Positions 47,451 through 59,265 of a DNA stretch of 64,000 nucleotides are shown here, one piece after another (positions within the stretch are counted from its first letter, which is position 1; each line of letters opens with the position of its first letter). The notes under the pieces are model-generated. The model had not been told where the DNA came from. It saw nothing but the letters and a program-made list of their open reading frames with translations, and did no database searches. The translations under genes and the position numbers were made by a program. Location of the stretch: contig CAKJVC010000107.1 in assembly GCA_918026815.1 (NCBI GenBank), positions 704,057-768,056 of the forward strand, in the 5' to 3' direction. Source of the stretch: Chalara sp. BL73. Lineage: Eukaryota > Ascomycota > Leotiomycetes > Helotiales.

Positions 47451-48438
47451 ATGTCTCATGCTCCAGCACCCACCGAAATCTGGCACAACAGAAGTTATCC
47501 GGGCATTGACCCAACCCGCCCTCAGCTTTCAGTCAACGGCAAGAGCATTCTCATAACCGATGGGGGAATAGGTATCGGTGCTGAAACGGCCTACCAATTT
47601 GCCAGAGCAGGCGCCTCAAGCATAGGACTTCTGGGTCGGACTGAAAAAAATCTTGACACGCAAGCAAAGCTACAAGCTGAGTTTACCCACATCAAGATCG
47701 CCACGGGGCCTTCACGAGTTGAGGCTGCAGTCTCCGCCTTCGCCAGCTCCTCCAAGCTTGACGTTCTTGTCTCCAATGCCGGCGTGATGGAGATCCAAGA
47801 ACCATCACAAGTGTTGATGCGGATGCCTGGTTTGACGCGCTACTCACAAATCTCAAAGCCTCTTTCGTCGTTACACAGACCTTCGTCGTAAGTTTAATTT
47901 CCCGTTGAATTGTCATTCTCATCTATAGCAGCCGGCAACGAGAGCTGTCATGAGAGCCAAGATAATTTCGTAGTCCAGAGAATTTAGATTTGAAGATAGA
48001 CTCATGCGTTCCTAGCCCCTACACACGAAGAGTAACATCAATGCCAATTCCTTGGAAAGCGCTATGCACTTCCCAGCGCAACTATTGTAAATATCAACTC
48101 TGGGCTGGCACATCTCGATGTCCGGCCTGGAGCATCATCAAATTGTACGGCTAAGGCCGCCGCGGTGCGATTCTTCCAAGGTTTAATTTACGAGAATCCA
48201 AGGCCTCCTGTTGTAAATCTACATCCTGGTATTATTGCTACTGAGGCGGCGAAAAGAAGTGGTGCCATCGAAGGCCAGGATGAGAGTGCGTTCTAGAATT
48301 GATAGATGAGTTAGTTTGCTGACCCGTATTTGTAGTCGATTTGCCCGCAAACTTTATAGTCTGGCTTGTGAGTTTTAGGAGATCAGGGGAACTAATTTCC
48401 TAGATATTGGCCTTACTGGATGGCCTTTCTCTGCTTAA
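47451..48438 (+). pseudogene. Short-chain dehydrogenase/reductase, broken
   Basis: Starts MSHAPAPTEIWHNRSYPGID, then a Rossmann segment (ILITDGGIGIGAETAYQFAR, VLVSNAGVMEI). The first Gly of the TGxxxGIG motif is Asp. After EIQEP the frame shifts by one missing base, and the protein resumes in another frame as VDADAWFDALLTNLKASFVV. After intron-like sequence come TIVNINSGLAHLDVRPG, then SSNCTAKAAAVRFFQGL, where Asn replaces the catalytic Tyr of YxxxK. VVNLHPGIIATEAAKRSG, DLPANFIVWLV and a final IGLTGWPFSA follow. The segment between the last two pieces, normally about 30-40 residues, is missing. These losses make an active NAD(P)-dependent enzyme unlikely. It is divergent from the broken Zn2Cys6 gene, with 642 bp between starts. 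Confidence 0.75.
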
Positions 48439-51400
48439 GTATACTTTGAAGGAGATATAATGTCTTTAGTATCTCCATCCTTGTATTAGATAGATGGATA
48501 GGTCGAGAAGAAATGCAGACATGATTCCCTGAACCCCTGACAATTGGCCTGGCGTCGGCTTAGAAGTATAGCCCTGCCTCCAATCTGCTGTTGGCAAGTG
48601 TAAAATACTCAAGAATATGGTTCCCCATAAGAGGTAAAGCCTGCCAGGTTGTACTTTAGGTGGCGATGCTTCGCAAAGCGTGCCAATCTGGCGGACTCCT
48701 AATTAATTATAGAAGTAGTACTTTATGATAATAAAAAGCGCTCTTGGACGGAGATACTTTTTGTCTGGAATACCATGTAATAAGAGGAAGGCCGTACCGT
48801 ACTAGAGGATACGATTTAAGCCATGAAAGAGGGCTAAACAGTGTGCCTTACACAGGAGCTGGTGACCTGGTTCAGCTCCAAGGCAATTAATACTCAAAAC
48901 AGCGTAGGGTGACGCCCGAAGCATAGCACCTGCTATAACCGCCATTCAATGCGATAGCTGCTTCTTGAGCCAAGGGAAAGGGCTTGTAGGTTGCTTTTGA
49001 TGCGCGTCTGCGGAAGAATTATGTATATCTAAATACTTTTCCTGATTTAGACGATGATCGAGTCCCTATGTCATGCAGATTCAAGGCACTTTCTCGTCTA
49101 TACTTTATGAAGTCCATCACGTTATCATAAGCACCACATGCAACTACGCTAGATCCTGGTGCGCCCCTGTTCTTGTTATGCGAAAGAACTACAAGCATAG
49201 GACTTGTTGTGTTCCCAAACAGGCGAGCGCAAAGGATATTAACTTCCAAGGAGTTGCCCTGCTATGTCTAGGATTTAGGCATGGCCGACTTTCGAACAAG
49301 AGAGACCCTCGCAACTCTTCAAAGAGTACTGACTGAACCAAACACATGTCCGCAGACACGTTGAAAACATGATGAAAAGTCATTGAATGAACCCGCCGAC
49401 TGAGAAAGAAACAATTGACGGGAGCGTGGCACGAATACACGAAAAGGGTCGCCAACATGTTCAGATTGACTATCAAGCACAACGCCATACATTGCCAGAG
49501 ATCACTGTCCATTGCCCTTTACGCATCGTCCATCAACTATGGGGTTCAATGGACACTTCTCTCTTTATTTCATTGGTCTATACCAGTATCGAAGTTGTCA
49601 TTTTCAAGCCTGGAGCGATCAGAGAGACAATTATCGGTTAATCCGACTTCATGCAAGACGTGGAGTATCTGTGGTGGCTCAATCTGATCTTAGGGCTGCT
49701 AAATTATAGACTGGACCCCTGTGAGTAACTGGCTCCCTTGAACTCATTGGTTCTAAAGACGATCGTAACTACTCGTCTCTCCAGGTGCATCGACCCCCTC
49801 AAAAACTAGATCAGCACGTTCTGATCAAGGAGCGGTACTAAAATTGTGCCCGAGTCTAAGTTCGGCTTCGCCTTTTGAACTATTTCTTAAATATGCTACA
49901 AATTACCGGAGGCTTAAGGAAGAGATGCTGTGATTCATGGCGCTCAGCGCATCTGCTATTGGCCTCTGCGTTAAGGGCCCGAGATCCGTTAGGGAAACCA
50001 ATACTACTTCATTCCGTTCCCCGGCTATTTTGATGAAGTAGTCGAGCGAATGTCCAGAAATGGTAGAGAAGGGTTCAAAACGGGGAAGGTTGTGTCTTTA
50101 TTGCTGATACAATCTGCAGGGCATTCATTTATCAATCTGAATTGAGGACAAATGAGACTCAAGTGAAGTCTATCTTAATCACTGTCACAACCAAGCGGTG
50201 ATGCCTGGTTAGTGTATGAAGTGGTTTGGATTGTTTATAGCACAGAGAAATAGACTGTATCTCTTTTCATCCATTTCATGAACTTGCCGCTTGTACAAGT
50301 GTATTGAGGCAAGTCCTTTTCGACTGGAATTATCAGCTGCAGTGAACACAAATTTCCTTGTGGAAAAGGCATGTAATTATATCCTGAAATTTTGGTTACG
50401 TTGCCAAGACAAATCTGCGTCCGGTAGCTTAAAATCTTATCAATCAGTCAGGAGAAGATTCAGCATGTCTAATTCCTGATGTATGGTAATTTCATCCAGT
50501 TTCGGGTATGGGGTGATGCACAATAGCTGCATGGAATTAGCATATATTAGAATTAAAAATCCTTCTCCTGGCCCTCCTAGAGTTGATTCGTTCCTGATAT
50601 TTTGATACTCAAAGAGAACTGTTTCTTGGCGGACATTGTTGTGCTTGGACATGAAAAGATCAGATCAACTTGTTGTGCCATAACTGTGACTTTGTCCTAT
50701 TCTTGCAGAAGTAGAGATGTCCTCTATCAGAGTTTTTCTTTCTGAGAAGCGCAGGATAATGGGACCTAAAGTAGGGCATTGATTGGCCAAAATATTGTAT
50801 CAGTCTAGTTGCATGTTGCACAGACCAATAAAAACGCTTCGAGCTTTCAGCCTGTGTAGTCCGTCATATGAGCTCTTGTTTATACTCTTGGAAGGTTTCA
50901 CAACAGGTCAGATATCGCAGAAGTACTTGTGATGGTACCTTTGTTTGTAGTCTACCTCAATGGTAGAAGATTGGTATACACCGCCAGATGTAGAGGAGCT
51001 TAGCTATAGAAGCATGGTAAGTGCGTCCCAGCGCTGCTGCGGAATTGCTTCCCGTGTTGCCTCAGCTGCTTATTTCAGGTCAGCTGGTTCGTCGTCGTTG
51101 GTGAATAAGGATAGAGGATACCTCCCACTGTTGGAATAGTTCTTTCGCTATGGATTCATAATCGTTAACTCGATTGGAATCTCGCAATCAAGGCATTGGT
51201 TCGTCTCCAAGAATTCTTGCCGCTTTACCTGTTTTGAACTGGTTCATCAGAAGGCGGATCAGAGCAGTCAAGGCTCCAGCCTCGCGGAACTTTTTTCTAA
51301 ACATCCTCAACACAACTACCACCACGCTAATACGACGACTGACTTTACCTGAATTCTACCAGAAGATAGCGATTGTTCCATAAGAAAGACCTCTACGCCG

Positions 51401-51558
51401 GTCGCAATTCCTTCTGTACCCCACGTTAGGCCTCTGTCCTGCATACGTATCAGAATCGTGAAGTTGTGTCGTGGGCCGACCGGCCAAAAATACACCAAAA
51501 CGGACTGCCCCTCCACGAAATCCTCAACCCGTTTCTGAAGACCGATTCTATTGCCACC
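48439..51558. other. Gene-poor stretch
   Basis: About 3.1 kb with many short frames on both strands and no recognisable protein. A short stretch near 50960-51015 (MVEDWYTPPDVEELSYRSM followed by a GTAAGT donor) looks like an isolated first exon, but no continuation was found. The last few hundred bases belong to the leader of the next gene. Confidence 0.5.
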
Positions 51559-53955
51559 ATGGCATCTACTGCTGAGAATGCATGTAAGTCTTCTGAACTG
51601 CTCTGACAATTGAAACAGTGGAAGGGGACTAATAAATGCGCCTGGCAAAGCCTCAGCAGAAAGCCGTCAATCTAAGCAGTCTGATCTAGCCAAGTCTGTC
51701 TTAACTCACCAGATGAGTCCTCAAACGAATGCTACAAACGCAAACATGTCGCTGCTCCCAGAGGCAGCTTTCCCCCCTACGTCCAGTCCTCAAAAGGCAC
51801 ATCTAGCCCCCCCACCATCAATAGGCGGCATCGGACGGATTCCACACATAGGCATGTATAATGGAGTTGGCCATCCTCTCAGCGATACTCCATATGCTAG
51901 TTTCCCTTCTACCGCATCAAATAGTCCACGATTGTAAGTTGCTATATATTTGCGAGCATTTCTCTTCTCGAAATTGCAACCGGTGCCTTCCCACTTTTGC
52001 GCATCGAGATATGTTAGTGCACTTCCAGCTTAGCTTGATGTCAAATATTATTCCACACCAATTTCATTAATGCCATTTGCAATCGATGGAATGCTGATTT
52101 TTTGGCCTAAAGAATGCCCATCCGACAAAACTCTGGAGATTCTACGCCTCGACTTCGCCCGCATCCTTCTACGCTGAATATCCCTGGATTGACTATGTCA
52201 AAAGCATCCCCCGATGGAAAGATCTCAAAGAGAGACGTTAGTTCAAAGCTTGTTATTATCATGGTAGGCTTGCCGGCACGGGGAAAATCATACATTACCA
52301 AGAAGATGCATAGATATCTATCTTGGCAGCAACATGAGACGCGCATCTTCAATGTAGGCAATAGACGTCGAGTTGCCGCAGGCATAGGCACGAGTTCTGC
52401 CCCTGGATCTACATCAGCTTTGTCGCCCCAGAAGCAACGGGCTCAGTCGTTGAAAGTTGACGAAACTGAATCTCTCAACGGCACTGCCGCCGATGCTGCG
52501 AATTCTGCTCACGCTGCTCAGGCTGCTCGGATCATTCTCCACGGCGTAGATTCAGGCAGTCGTGAAAAAGTGGTAGACGATGAGGCCGAGAGTGCATCAG
52601 AGAACAAATCAGATCGTGTAACTCAGGCCACTACCAGTATGGACCAAACCGCCGACTTCTTTGATCCTCAAAATACCATGGCCGCCGCTATCAGAGAAGC
52701 AGTAGCCATATCTACCCTCGATGAGCTCTTGGCTTTTATTCTTGAGGGAGATGGATCTGTAGGAATTCTAGATGCTACTAACAGCACCATTGCACGGCGC
52801 CAGAAGCTGTTCAACCACATCAAGGAACGTGAGCCAAAACTTGGCATCCTTTTTGTGGAGAGTGTATGCGAGGATGAAAAGGTTGGTTTGTTGTAATCAT
52901 TAGTTGATTGTGCTAATCTTCAACAGCTATTGGAGGCGAACATGCGTCTCAAGCTTCGTGGGCCTGATTATAAAGACAAGGACCCAGAAAGCTCCTATGA
53001 GGACTTCAAATTGCGTGTTGCTGCTTATGAGAGCGCGTACGAGCCATTAGGAGAATATGAGGAGAAAAACAATATGCAATACATTAAGATGATCGATGTT
53101 GGTCGAAAGGTGGTCCACCACCAACTCTCTGGGTTCCTTGCTGGCGGCATTGCATCGTATCTCTCTACTTTCAATCTATCTCCACGTCAAATCTGGATCA
53201 CACGCCACGGAAAGTCAAAGGACAACCAAATCGGAAAATTGGGAGGCGACTCAGACCTCACAGAAAGTGGTATCCTTTACGCTCAAGTACTTTATAATTT
53301 TGTGACAGTGAAGCGCAAGGAATGGGAGGTTGACCAACGGAACAAGATTATGCAGCTGGAGAATATGCCTGTCCCCCAACGACCAGGAGATAACACTCCT
53401 CCATATCCGGAGCTTTTGGGAGATCTTGATACTAAAAACTTTTGTGTCTGGACATCCATGTTGAAGCGCAGTGTGCAAACGGCTGCATTCTTTGATGAAG
53501 ATGAAGACTATGACGTTAAGAACTGGGCAATGCTCAACGAATTGAATGCCGGAATGTTCGAGGGACTTACCTACGAAGAAATTGCGAAGAGTCACCCAGA
53601 GGAATATGCTAAGCGTACAATCAATAAGCTCACATACATCTACCCGGGCGTTGGTGGTGAAGGTTATTTGCAAGTAATTGGACGACTGAAGGACATGGTT
53701 CGAGAAATTGAGCGTATTAAGGACCATGTTTTGATCATTGGTCATCGCTCCGTCTCTCGAGTCCTGATGGCATACTTCATGGACTTGACCCGGGATGATA
53801 TAGCCGATCTTGATGTCCCTCTTGGAATGCTGTTCGTAATCGAGCCAAAGCCTTACGGCATCGATTTCCACGCATACAAGTATAACGAGCAACAGCAATG
53901 GTTCGATGAACTTCCCAATTACAAGCCTCAGAAGGAAACCGAAAAGGGCAATTAG
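51559..53955 (+). CDS. 6-phosphofructo-2-kinase/fructose-2,6-bisphosphatase (699 aa)
   Basis: Four exons: 51559-51583, 51657-51933, 52113-52881, 52927-53955. The short first exon (MASTAENA) is chosen from its gccaccATGG context and splice phase. The second intron is long (179 bp). The kinase half has the P-loop GLPARGKS (residues 153-160) and SVGILDATNSTIARRQ, and FVESVCEDEK|LLEANMRLK spans the last splice. The phosphatase half has the phosphoglycerate-mutase-like RHG with catalytic His451, RSVQTAAFFDE, NAGMFEGLTYEEI (acid Glu) and GHRSVSRVL. The protein makes and breaks fructose 2,6-bisphosphate, the main glycolysis/gluconeogenesis signal. A roughly 90-residue Ala/Ser/Asp-rich insertion (about 189-279) interrupts the kinase domain after FNVGNRRR, and RHG is followed by Lys instead of the usual Glu. 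Confidence 0.94.
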
Positions 53956-55231
53956 CTCTAAGCAGTGGTGGCGATCAATGACATAAGATACTATGAAAAA
54001 CACGAAAAATAATAATTAGGGGAATGAAGGCATACTTTGTACCTGATGGCGATGTTTTGCGACGGGAATTATGATTTGGAGTTGCCTGGCATTGCCTGTA
54101 TGAATAATAATGATGATGATACGTCTGCTACAAGACGATGGCTCGGCGTGGCGCCGATGTTTGTAAGAATATGGGCTTCGTATGGTGTATGGGCGTTAAG
54201 GTAGAGGAGCGTTTGCATTGGTGGTAGAGAGAGTTATACGGTTGATACCCAGGGCTTTGCTTCATATATGCGAAACATTCATGATATTGGTAATGGCTTG
54301 TACGAGTATTGCAAGGACTGGGCAATTGGCTCAGATTAGAGCAAGATTTGCACCATGCTTTCTATGTTCCATACGTCCAAATTTGCTGTGAAAAGTCTAA
54401 ATGTATAGGTACATAAATATTAGCTTGACTTAGAAAATGGAGCAGGGCTGAAGCCCTAGAGGCTTTGGTGGTATCTTGGCATTAATGTTGGAGGTTATCA
54501 ATCCTCTCAATGCTCGACATGTAAATGTGCATCTACAATCAGTTTTGAACCATGTTTCAAGTAATTTACCATCGGAAAGAAACCTGACGGAGACCCTGGC
54601 TACCGCTGTAGCACCAAGCAAAATGCGCTAGAGTTAAGTTCGGCGCGGTAGGCTTGTTTATCCATACGGTAGTCACAAGGCTGTGGCCTTATCACTTTCT
54701 CACTCTGATCTCAAGGCTTATCAAAGGGATATTCAATCGAGCGCATTCGTTTTATTTGATTTTTGCTACCAAATGCATTCGTACAACTTATCGGCCGCAA
54801 ATTCTATGATCAAGAAGTCTCAGCATTGCGCGACAGTGCCAATTTGGTCAACGGCAACATAGACAGGAACGCGACTACCTTGCGCGAAACGCTTCTCCTC
54901 CTACTTCTAAATGTGACGATCAATACAGCGACAACTACATAGAAGCTCGTTGCCTATATTATAGAAGGACAATTTCCGGTGACTTCACTCTCCCAGCACC
55001 CCTCCTTACACAGCCTCTTATCCCGACCTACCACCCCACCTCACAACGCTGCTACCCCTTACCAGAAGTTGGAGGCAGCTTACCATCATTGTCTGTACAT
55101 CAAGGGCACTCGAATATTTTCCCTTCAATAGCTACATAAGCAAGCCTGCACGCAACAACTTCATTAACGTTGCGAACGTGCTCAAGACGCGCCTTGTCAT
55201 TCCGCAAGAACTTCGACAAACTTTGTTCAGG
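53956..55231. other. Intergenic with a short imperfect trinucleotide repeat
   Basis: No gene seen. A simple AAT/GAT trinucleotide run lies near 54103-54121. The second half includes the RNase H1 promoter and a C-rich leader near 55.0 kb. Confidence 0.5.
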
Positions 55232-56272
55232 ATGGCTGGTACAACAAGGAAGCGTAAGCTTGACGACGACGGTGTTAAATATTATGCTGTTAAAGCGGGA
55301 CATACTCCTGGTGTGTTCACGGCTTGGAAGCTTTGTCAACAGAGCATAACTGGATTCAAAGGTGCCCAGTGTAAGTAGTCTCCCACTTTACAGAGCAGAT
55401 TCAGAATTGCTAATGCAAGTGTCAGTTAAGTCTTTCCTTTCTGAGAAGGACGCCATGGATTTTGTTGCTGGAAGGGTCGTCAAGGGTCCATCTGCAAAAC
55501 CAAAAGAACCAAGATTTTACGGTGTAGCAGTTGGTAGAGTGCCAGGAGTATATGAAGAATGGGCGGAGGCAGAGCAGCAAGTAGTTGGCGTACAGGGTCC
55601 AAAATACAAGAAATTCCCAACGCGAGCTGAGGCAGAAGCATTCGTGGCGGATAATAGGAAAGATGGAGTTAGGCAATCTGGGCCTCCTTCGAAGAGAGCT
55701 AAGACCAGTGCCGAATCTGCGACAAAGGCAAACAAATTCGCGGCAGTCAAAGAAACCAAGGTCTACACAGATGGAAGTGCGTTAGGAAATGGTAGGGTCG
55801 GAGCTGTAGCTGGAGTCGGTGTTTATTTTGGACCTAACGACCAGAGGTAACTACCGTCACCCATTTTTGATTGTTCAATAGCCGTTGCTTACTTCAACTT
55901 AGAAATGTCTCAGAGCCATTGCAGGGAATACCACAAACAAATCAACGTGCAGAATTGACCGCAGTTCTGAGAGCATTGGAGATAGTTTCACTTACAGAAA
56001 ACATCCGAATTTTTACCGATAGCAACTATTCCATTAGCTGTTCCAGTCTTTGGTATAAGAACTGGCAAAAGAATGGATGGCGGAATTCGAAAGGGGAAGA
56101 CGTGATGAACAGAGACTTGATCGAGTCTATTCGTGAACTGATAGACTCGAGAGATCGCAATGGAGCGAAAACGAACTTTGAATGGGTCAAAGGCCACTCC
56201 AATGATCCCTCAAATGAGGCTGCTGATAGACTTGCGGTTGCTGGCGCTCGCACCGAACGATACTATTTTTGA
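55232..56272 (+). CDS. Ribonuclease H1 (309 aa)
   Basis: Three exons: 55232-55370, 55426-55846, 55903-56272, with introns of 55 and 56 bp. Two N-terminal RNA:DNA hybrid-binding modules are present: YYAVKAGHTPGVFTAWKLCQ (about residues 17-60) and FYGVAVGRVPGVYEEWAEAE (about 77-122). A basic linker with KRAKTS follows, then the catalytic domain. Active-site acids: Asp162 (VYTDGSALG), Glu204 (NQRAELTAV), Asp226 (IFTDSNYS) and Asp295 (EAADRLA). WVKGHSNDPSNEAAD is the family C-terminal motif. It degrades the RNA strand of RNA:DNA hybrids, such as R-loops and Okazaki primers, in the nucleus and possibly mitochondria. No clear mitochondrial presequence follows ATG 55232. The in-frame extension upstream lacks an ATG. 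Confidence 0.95.
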
Positions 56273-57429
56273 TTCGGAAGCAACTTGGTGCTAGCTCCCT
56301 GTTTGCTTGTCACACAGATTCTACTCCAGCTCAGCCAACACATTGTTTAACCCGAACCCAAGCATATAGTTCCACCAAATAAGCTGCGGAAATAATGATT
56401 CCACTCCAGAAATTAAGATCGAGATTGCTCATCATCTTACACGGTGTTCCAACCTAACGTCATTCGTCCAGCAAAGCCGTTCATCACTTCTTTTCAATTG
56501 CTTTGACCAGCCAGAGATCACAGCACTGTACGTCACGAATGCATAAAGATATTTTCTGGTCAAGGGATCAATTTTTGGCAGAGTCATCGGCATCCATGCT
56601 TATATATGGGTTGAATGACTAACCATCGGCTTCAGTTGGCTATATGCACGAGCAGGTGGTTTTGCATGGAGGTGCAAGGAGAGTTATAACGGAGATACCC
56701 ATTTCACTCATCTCATGAAGCTTGTTATTTCTAAGTATGCGGAGTTCAGAGGCGCATCTTCAGGGGTGTATAGGTCGTTAGGACCATGTATTCTATGAGG
56801 TTTAGGAATCGTCCATAGCACTAGACCGGCCCAGTATACATGTGAATAATGCCACGTATCTAGCATATCTCTCTGTCACAGGCGTTGACCGTTCGTACGT
56901 TGTGTATATTAATTTTTGAGTTCCTCGTCATGAAGGAACGACTGAGGAGTCCACGTTTGCCATTCACCTATCCTGCTGGGCATGCCGAGTCAGCGCCTGA
57001 CTGGGGTGCGCCCATGCATAACTTTTGTGTTGCCAAGCAGCGATAAGAACAGATAGCGATAACGAAGATCAGTCCCCCACCTTGGATTGGACTAGACTAC
57101 ACTCTCATTAGACGCAAACCCTATTTCACAAATATTTGTTTGGTCAAACCCCTGACACCTGCTTCTGATTGTAAACTCCTTCTTTACAGATCGGAACCTG
57201 TAAGCGATTGTGTTAGCTACGTGTGCAAATCGAAGACTCTGCATACTCTTGTTTTCATAAGGCCCTCAAAGTGGCGGTCCAAGTGATCACGCGCGGCTCT
57301 GTGTACATCTTTCCAAGTGATTCAATAACATCAAGCCCACCTTCCCCTAACGTGCAAGTCTTGCTTGTACACAAAAGCCCACACAGCGCAGGTGTTACCT
57401 GACAGGCAGCGGTGAAGCAGTCTTGAAAT
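56273..57429. other. Intergenic, no gene seen
   Basis: About 1.15 kb between the RNase H1 and antiporter genes, without a convincing open frame. Confidence 0.5.
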
Positions 57430-59265
57430 ATGCCTACCTTAGCTGTCACTAACTTTAATGTATGTCAATACGATCGCAAGCATACTTCGACTAATATGAA
57501 TAGATCGTTTGCTCCGTGCTTGGAGGCTTTATAACCCTCTTCGGACTCGTCTCATACCTATTTAAAGAGAAGTTCTATCTTTCTGAAGCCTGTGGGTTCA
57601 CCGCCATATTACATGCTTTCTTTCAGCTAATAGATACCATTGTAGTGATATCACTTCTCGCAGGCGTCACCTTTTCTCCCCACGCAACCAATTTCGTCAG
57701 GCCTCTTGAGTATACTGGCTCGCAGTCAAATCTCAATGCGGTTACCTTATATTTTAGCAGGCTTGTGTTAGGTGTACAGCTTGTCCTGGCAGGAGTCCAG
57801 CTCCCGAGTCGCTACCTCAAGACAGAATGGAAAGCACTTGCCTTATTGCTGGGTCCTATAATGACGCTCATGTGGGTTGCAAGTAGCCTCTTAATCTGGG
57901 CCCTAGTTCCGAACCTGCCGTACGTCCATGCACTTGCAATAGCGGCTTGCGTAACCCCGACAGATCCTGTTCTTTCCAACAGTATTGTGAAAGGCAAGTT
58001 CGCGGACAAGAACGTGCCAAAAGATTTGCAGAAGATCATCATTGCAGAATCAGGTGCCAATGATGGGCTGGGCTATCCATTTCTGTTTATTGCGCTCTAC
58101 CTCATCAAATATACAGGTCATGGTGGACTAGGACAGCATGGAGGTGCAGGGAAGGCTATGGAGTTATGGTTCGGTGAGACTTGGGGATATGTTATCATAC
58201 TCAGTGTCGTGTACGGGGCTGTTGTAGGATGGGGTGCGAAGGAACTTCTACACTGGGCAGAGGAGAGGAAATTTGTAGACCGAGAAAGCTTCTTGGTCTT
58301 TGCAATTACTCTTTCCTTATTCATCATTGGCACCTGCGGCATGTTGGGTAGTGACGATGTGCTGGCATGTTTCATTGCTGGGAATGCTTTTACATGGGAT
58401 GACTGGTTTCGCCTTCAGACTTTGGATGATTCTCTACAACCGACAATCGATATGTTGCTCAATCTGTCAATTTTCATATGGTTTGGGGCTGTTTGTCCAT
58501 GGTCTTTGTTTGGAGACAACGAGATTATACCCGTATATCGGCTTATTGCCCTCGGCGTACTGATACTGTTGTTCAGGTAAGCAAGTAGTACCTCTCAGTT
58601 TAACCAATTTTAACCTATACCTAGACGTCTTCCTGTTGTATTCGCCTTCCATAGGTATATCCACCAGATTGAAGAGAAACGCCAGGCAATATTCGTTGGT
58701 TTCTTTGGCCCCATTGGCGTATCGGCCATCTTCTATCTTTATGTTAGTCTCGAATTTCTCGAGACTATAAAAGTGGACGGAATCGTGCGCGAAGATGCCG
58801 AGAAGCTTGGAGAGGCTATGATGATAATTGTTTGGTTCCTTGCTATCTGCAGCATCGTATGTCCTCCTAAACACTTCCAGCATAGCACATCTAACATAAC
58901 AGATCGTTCATGGTCTCTCTGTCCCCTTAGGCAAACTAGGTTTCTTTCTCCCACGTACATTATCTAGAGCATTTTCGCACAACTCCGACGATGAGCATGA
59001 ATCTTTCCCAGTCAGAAATTTTAGGGCCTCCACCATAACTGTGCTCCGGGAGAGAAGACGCAGGAATAGTACGTCTGGCCGGACGACGCCTGTTGTGGGT
59101 CAAGGGACAACAAGCCCTCGTTCCGCTACTGCGTTCAGAAGCGAGGAATCAGCTGATATTGAGCCTGGCACGCCACCGCTTGTGGCTAGCTCGAGGACTA
59201 TCAAGTTTCCTGACGAGCCGTTGCCGGCGCAGTTATCCCTCGATCAGAGTGGACGACGAGTTTGA
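57430..59265 (+). CDS. Plasma-membrane Na+/H+ antiporter, Nha1/Sod2 type (547 aa)
   Basis: Five exons: 57430-57459, 57504-57591, 57646-58576, 58625-58856, 58903-59265. Exon 1 encodes MPTLAVTNFN only. The join FYLSEA|LISLLAGVTFSPHA restores a conserved segment that the unspliced frame would interrupt. Signatures: VLGGFITLFGLVSYLFKEKF, LVLGVQLVLAGVQLPSRYL, AIAACVTPTDPVLSNSIVKG with Asp146, and ESGANDGLGYPF with Asn178-Asp179, the ion-exchange pair equivalent to the DD/ND site of fission-yeast Sod2. About 12 membrane helices are followed by a short hydrophilic tail (RRRRNSTSGRTTP, DIEPGTPP). It should export Na+, Li+ or K+ against protons, serving salt tolerance and pH balance. The C-terminal tail is much shorter than that of yeast Nha1. 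Confidence 0.94.

Noticed and set aside
53251..54003. 250-codon minus-strand frame over the PFK-2 gene
   Set aside because: Lies wholly antisense to the conserved bisphosphatase domain; a codon-bias shadow.
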